From: Altererythrobacter sp.
GTDB taxonomy: Bacteria > Pseudomonadota > Alphaproteobacteria > Sphingomonadales > Sphingomonadaceae
NCBI GenBank assembly: GCA_024636575.1
Contig: JAGXGU010000078.1
Location: 1 to 13,931, forward strand
Direction: 5' to 3'
Length of the DNA: 13,931 nucleotides
A program made the position numbers and the translations under genes. Within the stretch, counting starts at the first letter, position 1. Every line of letters begins with the position of its first letter. The notes under the pieces are model-generated. The model saw nothing but the letters and a program-made list of their open reading frames with translations. It was not told the origin of the DNA and searched no databases. Of the stretch, positions 6,525-13,671 are shown one piece after another.

Positions 6525-7691
6525 ATGAAGCGCATCAAACTGGATCGGCGCGCATTGATCGTCACGGCAGCGACCGTGGTTCTGGCTGGCTGCCAGATTG
6601 TTCCGAAGACGACTGCGCCAACCAGCGGACCGGTAGACGGCCCAACCCCGATGCCAAGCGCCACGGCATTGCCAACCGATGACACGCGCCACCGTGTGGC
6701 GCTGTTGGTGCCTATGACCGGTGAAAACGGTGCGGTCGGCAGCGCAATTGCCAATGCCGCCACCATGGCCCTGCTCGACACCAATGCGGATAATCTTCGG
6801 ATCACCACATATGATACCGCAACCGGCGCCCGCAGTGCCGCCGCGCGGGCGATCGCAGATGGCAACAAGCTGATCCTCGGCCCGATGCTCGCCGAAAATG
6901 TTCCTGCGGTGCTGGCGGAAGCGCGGCCAGGAAAAATTCCGCTGATCTCTTTCTCCAATGATCAGGGGATTGCCGCGCCCGACGTGTTTGTAATGGGGCA
7001 CATTCCGGGCCAGGCAATCACCCGGGCGGCAGACTACGCCCGCCAGAACGGGCGCAGCAATTTCGCGGCCATCATTCCCGACGGCGAATACGGCCAGCGG
7101 GCAGAGGCTGCGCTGAACAGCGCAGTTCAGGCCAATGGCGGCAAGTTGGTCGCGACCGAGCGCTATGCGCGCGGCAACACTTCGATTGTCAGCGCTGCCC
7201 AGCGGCTGAAACAGCGCGGCGGTTATGATACGGTGCTGATTGCCGACGGAGCCCGGCTGGCGGCACTGGCGGCCGGCGAACTGAAGCCCGGCGGCCGGGG
7301 CGATGCGTTGTTGCTGGGCACCGAATTGTGGAGCGGTGAAGCAGGCATCACGCGCACCTCCGCCCTGCGTGGTTCCCTGTTTGCCGCCGTTTCGGATGCC
7401 CGCTTCAAACGGTTCTCCGACAGTTACCAGACCCGGTTTGGCAGCCAACCCTACCGCATTGCAACCCTTGGCTATGACGGCGTCCTGCTGACACTTAATG
7501 TAGCGAAGGACTGGAAAGTGGGCCGCAGTTTCCCGGTATCCGCCTTGCGCGATTCCGGTGGGTTCCTTGGATTGGACGGACCATTCCGTTTCCAGCGATC
7601 CGGTGTGGCTGAACGGGCCATGGAAGTGCGCGAGGTGCGCGACGGGCAAATCATAATCGTTTCGCCCGCACCGACGACTTTCGGCAATTGA
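6525..7691 (+). CDS. LpoA-like penicillin-binding protein activator, lipoprotein
   Basis: The protein resembles the YraM/LpoA family. In enterobacteria LpoA is an outer-membrane lipoprotein that reaches through the periplasm to stimulate PBP1a. The 388 residues begin with a lipoprotein signal: basic MKRIKLDRR, hydrophobic ALIVTAATVV, and lipobox LAGC with Cys23 as the predicted lipidated residue. Gln at +2 favours the outer membrane. A Pro/Thr-rich linker (about 24-53) leads to a type I periplasmic-binding-protein fold that starts RVALLVPMTGENGAVG (57-72). It continues through ILGPMLAENVPAVLAEA, IPLISFSNDQGIAAPDVFVMG and IATLGYDGVLL. It lacks the N-terminal TPR-like domain of E. coli LpoA, as is usual in Alphaproteobacteria. 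Adjacency to rsmI and yraN supports the assignment. A divergent branched-chain amino-acid-binding protein is the alternative, but the lipobox and context favour LpoA. Confidence 0.85.
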   Translation: MKRIKLDRRALIVTAATVVLAGCQIVPKTTAPTSGPVDGPTPMPSATALPTDDTRHRVALLVPMTGENGAVGSAIANAATMALLDTNADNLRITTYDTATGARSAAARAIADGNKLILGPMLAENVPAVLAEARPGKIPLISFSNDQGIAAPDVFVMGHIPGQAITRAADYARQNGRSNFAAIIPDGEYGQRAEAALNSAVQANGGKLVATERYARGNTSIVSAAQRLKQRGGYDTVLIADGARLAALAAGELKPGGRGDALLLGTELWSGEAGITRTSALRGSLFAAVSDARFKRFSDSYQTRFGSQPYRIATLGYDGVLLTLNVAKDWKVGRSFPVSALRDSGGFLGLDGPFRFQRSGVAERAMEVREVRDGQIIIVSPAPTTFGN

Positions 7692-7736
7692 AATGCATCC
7701 GCTTTTGCGCGGCTGAAGATAAACCGGCGGTTCCGC

Positions 7737-7766
7737 TTGTCGCTCGGCAAAGGGCGGGCTTATAGC
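7737..7766 (+). promoter_or_regulatory. Candidate parE promoter with leaderless spacing
   Basis: In the 82-base gap before parE, TTGTCG (7737-7742) is followed 18 bases later by TATAGC (7761-7766), or 17 bases later if TTATAG (7760-7765) is used. A start about 7-8 bases past the -10 would fall on or next to the A of the ATG at 7774. No good Shine-Dalgarno sequence precedes that ATG, which fits a leaderless messenger. Assignment rests only on hexamer similarity and spacing. Confidence 0.4.
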
Positions 7767-7773
7767 CTGATCC

Positions 7774-9765
7774 ATGACTGACGATCTTTTTGACGGAACG
7801 CCCGCGTCCAGCGGCGATTACAATGCATCATCAATCGAAGTGCTGGAGGGGCTGGAGCCTGTCCGGCGCCGTCCTGGCATGTATATCGGCGGCACTGATG
7901 ACCGCGCGTTGCACCATTTGGCGGCAGAGGTGATCGATAATGCGATGGACGAAGCAGTCGCCGGGCACGCCACCCGGATCGAGGTATCTCTGGAAGAAGG
8001 AAACCGGCTGAGCGTGGCGGATAATGGCCGCGGTATTCCGGTGGAAGAACATCCCAAATATCCCGGCAAATCCACGCTGGAAGTAATCATGGCGACGCTG
8101 CATTCCGGGGGCAAATTCTCCGGCAAGGCCTATGCCACCAGCGGCGGATTGCACGGGGTCGGGGTCAGCGTGGTCAATGCGCTATCGTCAGACACAAGGG
8201 TTGAAGTGGCGCGCGACCGCCAGCTTTATGCACAGAATTTTGCGCGCGGCATCACGCTGGGGCCGATCGAGAAACTGGGGCCGACGCCGAACCGGCGCGG
8301 CACCACCGTCAGCTTTACGCCGGATACGGAAATATTCGGGGATCGCCAATTCAGCCCAAAACGCCTGTTCAAACTTGCCAGGTCGAAAGCATATCTTTTT
8401 GCAGGTGTGGAAATCCGCTGGAAATGCGCGGCGTCACTCGTCAGCGACGATGTCCCGGCGGAAGCAGTCTTCAAATTTCCCGGCGGATTGGCCGATCATC
8501 TGGCCGAACAGATCGGTAGCCGGGAATGCGTTACTACCCAGCCCTTCGCCGGTAGCCAGGAATTCCCGTTCAACGAAGCGGGCGATATCATGGGACGGGC
8601 CGAATGGGCGATTGCCTGGCCGCTGTATTCCGATGGTTCGTTCAGCTGGTATTGCAACACCGTGCCAACGCCCGATGGCGGAACCCATGAACAGGGTTTG
8701 CGCGGGGCGCTGACCAAGGGGCTACGCGCGTTTGGCGAATTGATCGGCCAGAAAAAGGCCAAGGATATCACCGCCGATGACGTCATGACCGGGGGCGAGA
8801 TGATGCTTTCGGTGTTCATCCGCGATCCGCAATTCCAGAGCCAGACCAAAGATCGGCTAACCAGCCCGGAAGCCGCGCGGCTGGTCGAGAACGCGATGCG
8901 GGACCATTTCGACCATTTCCTGTCGGACAATATGGAACGCGGCAAGGCGCTGCTCGGCGAAGTGATGGAGCGCATGGACGAACGCCTGCGCCGCAAGCAG
9001 GAACGCGATATCAAGCGCAAGACTGCAACCAATGCCAAGAAACTGCGCCTGCCGGGCAAGCTGACCGATTGTTCGGGCGATGGAAAGGGCGAAACCGAAT
9101 TGTTCATCGTCGAAGGCGATTCGGCTGGTGGCAGCGCGAAACAGGCGCGCAACCGTAAAACGCAGGCCATCCTGCCGATCCGCGGCAAGATCCTCAACGT
9201 TGCCAGCGCCACAATGGACAAGATCCGCGCGAATAACGAAATTGCGGACCTCAGCCTCGCGATGGGCTGCGGTACGCGCAAGGATTGTGACGCGGACAAT
9301 CTGCGATACGACCGGATCGTGATCATGAGCGATGCCGATGTCGATGGCGCGCATATTGCCACCCTGCTGATGACGTTTTTCTTCCAGGAAATGCCCGATA
9401 TCGTCCGCAAGGGGCATCTCTATCTCGCCCAGCCGCCGCTCTACCGCCTGACCGCCGGGAAGGAGAGCCGCTATGCCAGGGACGACGCGCACCGGGCCGA
9501 ATTGGAAGCAACGGTTTTCAAGGGCAAGAATGTCGAAGTCGGCCGATTTAAGGGCCTTGGCGAAATGAACCCCCAGCAGCTGCGTGAAACCACGATGGAC
9601 CCGGCCACGCGCAATCTGATCCGGATCACCCTACCAGGCGAATTCGAACAGCGCGCGGCGGTGAAGGAATTGGTCGATCAGCTAATGGGCCGCAATCCTG
9701 AACATCGGTTCAATTTCATCCAGAACCGGGCCGGCGAACTCGACCGTGATCTCATCGATGCCTGA
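7774..9765 (+). CDS. parE: DNA topoisomerase IV subunit B
   Basis: ParE is the ATPase subunit of topoisomerase IV, which decatenates daughter chromosomes together with ParC. The 663 residues are the ParE size, without the extra insert of Gram-negative GyrB. The GHKL ATPase domain shows Glu52 in AAEVIDNAMDEA, DNGRGIPV (83-90) and GGLHGVG (124-130). The transducer domain has the QTKDRL loop (357-362); ParE proteins usually carry QTK(E/D)RL where GyrB has QTKGKL. The TOPRIM domain has EGDSAGGSAKQ (447-457) and the metal site SDADVDGAH (519-527). RFKGLGEMNPQQL (591-603) is the conserved C-terminal block. The start ATG 7774 gives the standard N-terminus, but only weak ribosome-binding sequence precedes it. 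It converges on the hydrolase-OsmC gene over 58 bases. gyrB is the alternative, but length and the Q-loop favour parE. Confidence 0.94.
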   Translation: MTDDLFDGTPASSGDYNASSIEVLEGLEPVRRRPGMYIGGTDDRALHHLAAEVIDNAMDEAVAGHATRIEVSLEEGNRLSVADNGRGIPVEEHPKYPGKSTLEVIMATLHSGGKFSGKAYATSGGLHGVGVSVVNALSSDTRVEVARDRQLYAQNFARGITLGPIEKLGPTPNRRGTTVSFTPDTEIFGDRQFSPKRLFKLARSKAYLFAGVEIRWKCAASLVSDDVPAEAVFKFPGGLADHLAEQIGSRECVTTQPFAGSQEFPFNEAGDIMGRAEWAIAWPLYSDGSFSWYCNTVPTPDGGTHEQGLRGALTKGLRAFGELIGQKKAKDITADDVMTGGEMMLSVFIRDPQFQSQTKDRLTSPEAARLVENAMRDHFDHFLSDNMERGKALLGEVMERMDERLRRKQERDIKRKTATNAKKLRLPGKLTDCSGDGKGETELFIVEGDSAGGSAKQARNRKTQAILPIRGKILNVASATMDKIRANNEIADLSLAMGCGTRKDCDADNLRYDRIVIMSDADVDGAHIATLLMTFFFQEMPDIVRKGHLYLAQPPLYRLTAGKESRYARDDAHRAELEATVFKGKNVEVGRFKGLGEMNPQQLRETTMDPATRNLIRITLPGEFEQRAAVKELVDQLMGRNPEHRFNFIQNRAGELDRDLIDA

Positions 9766-9823
9766 GCAGGATTTGCATTAGAAGTCCGACGAGACACCGG
9801 CCATTCTGCAGCGATCGGACCAC

Positions 9824-11038
9824 TCATCCCACCGTCTGTGTATGAATATGCAAATGCCCTTCCAGCGAACGGTGGACCGGGCATTTGTCGGCAATTTCGA
9901 TCAACTTCTCTCGCTGTTCGTCCGTTAGCTCGTCACCCAGCAATTCTATCTTGCGATGGATCGCCTGAACCTGCGCATCGTCATCCTCACAATGATCGCA
10001 ATCCTCCGCATGGTTCCGCTGGTGCGTGACATGCACTCTCGTTCCTTCGAAGGGCCATTGTTTGCGATCGGCATACATCTTCATCGTCATGGCGGTGCAG
10101 GTGCCGAGCGCTGCCAATAGCAGGTCGTACGGTGTCGGCCCGCTGTCATCGCCGCCATAGCTGGCGGGTTCGTCCGCTATGAAGCGGTGGCTTCGAGTAT
10201 GAACCTCGGTGCCGAATTTTCCGTTACCGGTATGCACCATCACGCCTTCATCCGGCATGGCAGGCACCATCTTGTTCGGCAGGTATCGCGCCGCCCAAGC
10301 GGCAATCATCCGCGCGGCAAAATTCGCGTCATTCTCGTCCAGCAGCAAATGATCGGCGCCTGCAAGGCTGACAAAGCTTTTGGGATGTTTGGCCGCATCG
10401 AACAATTTGCCGGCATGATCTATTCCCACGATCAAATCAGTCGGCGAATGCATGATCATCAGCGGAACGCGCAACTTCGCCATCACGGCCAGCAGATCAA
10501 CCTCGCGGGTTTTTTCGAGAAATTCACGCCCGAGCAGAAATTTGCGTCCGCCAATTGAAACTTCGCCTTCACCATCCTTCTCGATCTTCGCCAGGTCACC
10601 CTTGATATTGTGCAGCACATGCGGGACGTCGGAAGGCGCGCCGATGGTTACCACCGCTGCTACCTTGTCGCGCCCCAGCCCGGCCGACGCAGCCAGCACA
10701 GCTGCTCCGCCCAGGCTATGGCCCACTAACAATATCTGACATTCAAACCGGTCGACGAGATATTGTGCGGATACAATCTGATCCTCTACATCGCTGGCAA
10801 ATCCGGCACGGCCAAATTCACCTTCGCTGCCGCCCAGGCCGGTGAAGTCGAACCGCAGCGATGCGATCCCTTCCCGCGCCAACGCACGCGTTACTGCGGT
10901 CGCCGCCTTCGATTGCTTGGTACAAGTGAAGCAATGGGCGAATAATGCCGCCCCGCGCACCAGCCCTGTTGGCAGTTCCAGAGCGCCGGACAGCTCATGC
11001 CCGAGCGACGTTGTAATCTTCAGGCGTTCGGTCGGCAT
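9824..11038 (-). CDS. Bifunctional alpha/beta hydrolase-OsmC fusion protein
   Basis: Two domains are fused in 404 residues. Residues about 1-255 form an alpha/beta hydrolase: HCFTCTK after the first strands, nucleophile Ser108 in GHSLGG (106-111), and likely acid Asp201 (SPTD) and His230 (GADH). Residues about 262-404 form an OsmC-like peroxide reductase domain, with the two reactive Cys at 314 (LGTCTAMTMKMYA) and 386 (KCPVHRSLEG). OsmC proteins reduce organic hydroperoxides; the hydrolase might release or process ester substrates, which is inference. This fusion is a known architecture. Between the OsmC cysteines sits a Cys/His/Asp-rich insert, HAEDCDHCEDDD (343-354). Start ATG 11038 is supported by AAGGAG (coding strand, 11051-11046) at 7 bases. 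It is divergent from moxR and convergent with parE. Its substrate is unknown. Confidence 0.93.
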   Translation of the reverse strand: MPTERLKITTSLGHELSGALELPTGLVRGAALFAHCFTCTKQSKAATAVTRALAREGIASLRFDFTGLGGSEGEFGRAGFASDVEDQIVSAQYLVDRFECQILLVGHSLGGAAVLAASAGLGRDKVAAVVTIGAPSDVPHVLHNIKGDLAKIEKDGEGEVSIGGRKFLLGREFLEKTREVDLLAVMAKLRVPLMIMHSPTDLIVGIDHAGKLFDAAKHPKSFVSLAGADHLLLDENDANFAARMIAAWAARYLPNKMVPAMPDEGVMVHTGNGKFGTEVHTRSHRFIADEPASYGGDDSGPTPYDLLLAALGTCTAMTMKMYADRKQWPFEGTRVHVTHQRNHAEDCDHCEDDDAQVQAIHRKIELLGDELTDEQREKLIEIADKCPVHRSLEGHLHIHTQTVG

Positions 11039-11129
11039 TGGCAGTCTCCTTGGGTGCAGGTGTACCCGGCTATTCGGATTATGGCGTCAAAAGTTTCAAT
11101 TTATGCCGCAGCTTGTATCGGCAATTGAT

Positions 11130-11146
11130 GTGTCGTGCAGCGACAC
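11130..11146. promoter_or_regulatory. Small perfect inverted repeat in the hydrolase/moxR divergent gap
   Basis: GTGTCG-TGCAG-CGACAC gives a 6-bp perfect hairpin with a 5-base loop. It lies near the middle of the 165-base divergent gap, 58 bases before the moxR start. It could be an operator or a structure in the moxR leader. No T-run follows, so it is not a terminator. The rest of the gap shows no hexamer pair I would call a promoter. Confidence 0.25.
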
Positions 11147-11191
11147 CCTTGCACCAAACTGCTGGGTAACTTAACGCGCACGGAAAGTTTC

Positions 11192-11197
11192 AAGGGA
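11192..11197 (+). promoter_or_regulatory. Ribosome binding site deciding the moxR start
   Basis: AAGGGA lies 6 bases before ATG 11204. It favours that start over the in-frame upstream start at 11135, which would add 23 residues (MQRHPCTKLLG...) not typical of the family. Confidence 0.6.
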
Positions 11198-11203
11198 AAA
11201 CCG

Positions 11204-12082
11204 ATGACCGTACTACCTACTGCCAAGTCCGATATCGGGCGTTTTGACGGCACCCAATCCTATATCGCCACCGAAGACCTGAAAGTTGCGGTCAACGCGG
11301 CCGTCACCCTGCGCCGGCCTTTGCTGGTCAAGGGTGAACCCGGTACCGGCAAGACGGTTCTGGCGCATGAAGTGGCCAAGGCAATGGGTGCGCCGCTGAT
11401 CGAATGGAACGTCAAATCGACCACCAAAGCGCAGCAGGGCCTGTATGAATATGACGCCGTTGCCCGGCTGCGCGATGGCCAGCTGGGTGAAGAACGCGTC
11501 CACGATATCTCGAACTACATCAAGAAGGGCAAATTGTGGGAGGCATTCACCAGCCCCGAATTGCCTGTTCTGCTGATCGACGAAATCGACAAGGCGGATA
11601 TCGAATTTCCCAACGATCTGCTCCAGGAACTCGACCGGATGAGCTTCGACGTTTACGAAACGAAGGAGCGGATCGAGGCGAAGGAACGCCCGATCATGAT
11701 CATCACTTCGAACAATGAAAAAGAACTGCCGGACGCATTCCTGCGCCGCTGTTTCTTCCATTATATCAAATTTCCCGACCGCGACACGATGCGGGAAATC
11801 ATCGATGTCCATTTTCCCGATATCCAGAAAATCCTGGTGACCAAGGCGATGGATATCTTCTACGAGATCCGCGAGGTGCCCGGCCTCAAGAAAAAGCCGA
11901 GCACATCGGAATTGCTCGATTGGCTCAAGCTATTGCTGAACGAAGATATGCCGCTGGAAGTGCTGCAGGACCGCGATCCGGCAAAGGCTATCCCGCCGCT
12001 GCATGGGGCATTGCTGAAAAACGAACAGGACGTGATGCTGTTCGAACGGCTTGCGTTCATGGCCCGCCGTCAAGGCAGTTGA
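11204..12082 (+). CDS. MoxR-family AAA+ ATPase
   Basis: MoxR ATPases act as chaperones in maturation of cofactor-bearing or multi-subunit proteins, usually with a VWA-domain partner encoded alongside. The 292 residues contain Walker A GEPGTGKT (44-51), Walker B VLLIDEIDKAD (122-132), a sensor-1 segment IMIITSNNEKELPD (164-177) and the arginine-finger pair FLRRC (179-183). The sequence is closest to the CoxD-like branch of MoxR, which fits a CoxE-like VWA protein encoded downstream at 13672. That partner is normally the next gene; here a minus-strand chemoreceptor gene lies between. The gene ends 21 bases from the chemoreceptor stop. The ATPase identity is certain. The client is not known. Confidence 0.93.
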   Translation: MTVLPTAKSDIGRFDGTQSYIATEDLKVAVNAAVTLRRPLLVKGEPGTGKTVLAHEVAKAMGAPLIEWNVKSTTKAQQGLYEYDAVARLRDGQLGEERVHDISNYIKKGKLWEAFTSPELPVLLIDEIDKADIEFPNDLLQELDRMSFDVYETKERIEAKERPIMIITSNNEKELPDAFLRRCFFHYIKFPDRDTMREIIDVHFPDIQKILVTKAMDIFYEIREVPGLKKKPSTSELLDWLKLLLNEDMPLEVLQDRDPAKAIPPLHGALLKNEQDVMLFERLAFMARRQGS

Positions 12083-12103
12083 TCGCATCCGCCGGGTTAG
12101 GCA

Positions 12104-13507
12104 TCAGTCCTCGAACGAATAGGCCAGTTCGAAATCACCCCAGCGCCGACCGTTGATGATCATCGGTACATAAACGTTGCGGACTACCAGATATTTCTGG
12201 CCATCACCTTCCTGACGGTACACCGCCATCATGTATGGCGCGGTGCTGCGTTTGGCCTTCATGTCCAGGGCATCGAACAGGATCCTGCCATTGCGGCAGA
12301 ATTCCGTGTCATGCGCCAGATCGCCGGTTGGCTGACGCGAATGGGCGGTAACGTGGGTTGGCAGGAAGCCCTTCATGTCGGCCTGCGAACACATCCGGAC
12401 CGGCGGCCCCTGGGCGGCAATACGGTCCAGTACCGGGCGCCAGTTCTGGTCGGCCCAATCACTCAATCCAGTCCGGTAGCGCGGCGGATTGCTGCCCGCG
12501 ACACTCTGGTAATTCTGGTCGAACAAGGCATCGACTGACAGGGTTCCGTCTGCCAGGCCGGCCTCTGCGCGCCCGATGATTTCCTGAGCCACCGATTGCG
12601 CGCGTTTCACCATCTCGCTGTCTTTCGGTGAAAGCCCGGCCTTGACGATGCCGTCGAACATTTCACTGGCAGTCAATTCCAGATCGTTCATCCGGCTATG
12701 CGCGGTCTCCAGCTTGCTTTCGTTCTGACGGGCAGCGGCATCAAAGCTGTCCAGCACATCCTGCACACGGTGAACATGGCCGCTGATGGTGCTGGTGGAA
12801 CGTGCGATCTGGTCGTTCTGGCGGTCCACTTCCTCGACCAGTTCGGCGACCCCGTTGATGGTCTGCTCGATCTGGACGACGGAGTTCTTGGCCTCCCGGC
12901 TTGCCTCGGCACCGCTTTCGATCTGGGCGATGACGCGTTCCGCCTCGCCCCCCAGCGTGTCGATGGTCCGGCCGATTTCTTCCGTAGCCTTGCGGGTATC
13001 GTTGGCCAGACCTTTGACCTCGCTGGCGACTACCGCAAAAGTGCGTCCGGCATCGCCAGCCCGCATGGCTTCGATGGTGGCGTTGAGCGCGAGAATATTG
13101 GTGGTTTCGGCAATCTGGTCAATGTCCTGCGAACAGCGCCGGACCTGTTCCATCGCGGCGGCAAAGCCGGTGACATGCTGGGACAGCGTATCAACCAGGT
13201 CGAGCAGGTCGGAAATGCGGCCAAGCGAGGTCTGGATCATCTCCGTCCCCTGCCCCAGCCGCTCGATCGCGCGTTCGGACAACAGGCGGGCTTCGTCGCT
13301 GGCTTCGGAGACCTTGCGCTGGTCCGCCTCAAGTTCGGCCACGGTGCCTTGCAGCGCGCCATGTTCCGCCCGCAGTTTTTCCGACGACTGGATCACCGAC
13401 TGGACAATCCCGGCGACATCGGAACAGCCCACGGTAACTTCGCCGCAGCTTGCCGGTATCAGGTCGATCGAACCCGGAACGACATTTTCGAAAGATTCGT
13501 GCTTCAT
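12104..13507 (-). CDS. Soluble methyl-accepting chemotaxis-type receptor with C-terminal sensor-like region
   Basis: The 467-residue protein carries an MCP signalling domain but no transmembrane segment, signal peptide or HAMP domain, so it should be cytoplasmic. Residues about 30-280 are predicted coiled coil. The hairpin tip that binds CheA/CheW is at 134-168: ETTNILALNATIEAMRAGDA followed by GRTFAVVASEVKGLA. It departs from the canonical IEAARAGE.GRGF at Met148, Asp152 and Thr156. After the coiled coil, residues about 340-467 form a globular region with GFLPTHV (380-386), FCRNGRILFD (403-412), PYMMAVYRQEGDGQKYLVVR (424-443) and GRRWGDFELAY (453-463). I recall this layout from C-terminal sensor regions of other proteobacterial chemoreceptors. 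No CheR-docking pentapeptide ends the protein. ATG 13507 has AGGGG upstream. No other chemotaxis gene is in the window. The signal sensed is unknown. Confidence 0.88.
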   Translation of the reverse strand: MKHESFENVVPGSIDLIPASCGEVTVGCSDVAGIVQSVIQSSEKLRAEHGALQGTVAELEADQRKVSEASDEARLLSERAIERLGQGTEMIQTSLGRISDLLDLVDTLSQHVTGFAAAMEQVRRCSQDIDQIAETTNILALNATIEAMRAGDAGRTFAVVASEVKGLANDTRKATEEIGRTIDTLGGEAERVIAQIESGAEASREAKNSVVQIEQTINGVAELVEEVDRQNDQIARSTSTISGHVHRVQDVLDSFDAAARQNESKLETAHSRMNDLELTASEMFDGIVKAGLSPKDSEMVKRAQSVAQEIIGRAEAGLADGTLSVDALFDQNYQSVAGSNPPRYRTGLSDWADQNWRPVLDRIAAQGPPVRMCSQADMKGFLPTHVTAHSRQPTGDLAHDTEFCRNGRILFDALDMKAKRSTAPYMMAVYRQEGDGQKYLVVRNVYVPMIINGRRWGDFELAYSFED

Positions 13508-13596
13508 TGATCGCGGCCCCTAATCTTGGTTGAACACCGCGTAGCCGGAACATCGTTACGATCGGATTAAGATAGTTTGGGAACGCAAAATTGTTG

Positions 13597-13609
13597 CGCC
13601 AGTCTGGCG
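13597..13609. promoter_or_regulatory. Inverted repeat in the chemoreceptor/VWA divergent gap
   Basis: CGCCAG-T-CTGGCG is a perfect 6-bp-arm inverted repeat in the 164-base gap between the chemoreceptor start (13507) and the VWA gene start (13672). The right arm's TCTGGCG (13603-13609) recurs directly at 13635-13641. The spacing suits an operator for either gene. No clear promoter hexamers flank it; TTGTTG (13591-13596) has only a poor -10 partner. Confidence 0.25.
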
Positions 13610-13660
13610 ATTCCAGATTGGCAGTCAACAGACCTCTGGCGCCGCAGCCGGAGGCAGGTT

Positions 13661-13666
13661 AGAGGA
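13661..13666 (+). promoter_or_regulatory. Ribosome binding site of the VWA gene
   Basis: AGAGGA lies 5 bases before ATG 13672 and supports that codon as the start of the truncated reading frame at the window's right edge. Confidence 0.55.
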
Positions 13667-13671
13667 CGCCC

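Noticed and set aside
6498..7775. Long minus-strand extension of the rsmI frame, making a 712-residue protein
   Set aside because: The extension is antisense to lpoA, has no recognisable domain, and RsmI proteins are about 286 residues with the hallmark motif right after ATG 6497.
8496..9410. Minus-strand 304-residue open frame inside parE
   Set aside because: It is antisense to conserved ParE motifs and shows Ser/Arg-rich composition without any family signature.
9784..9820. Inverted repeat GTCCGA ... TCGGAC between parE and the hydrolase-OsmC gene as a terminator
   Set aside because: The arms are only 6 bases with a 25-base loop and no T-run follows on either strand, so it does not resemble an intrinsic terminator.
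12698..13510. Plus-strand open frames of 270 and 245 residues over the chemoreceptor gene
   Set aside because: They are antisense shadows of a GC-rich, well-supported MCP frame; no domain is recognisable in either.
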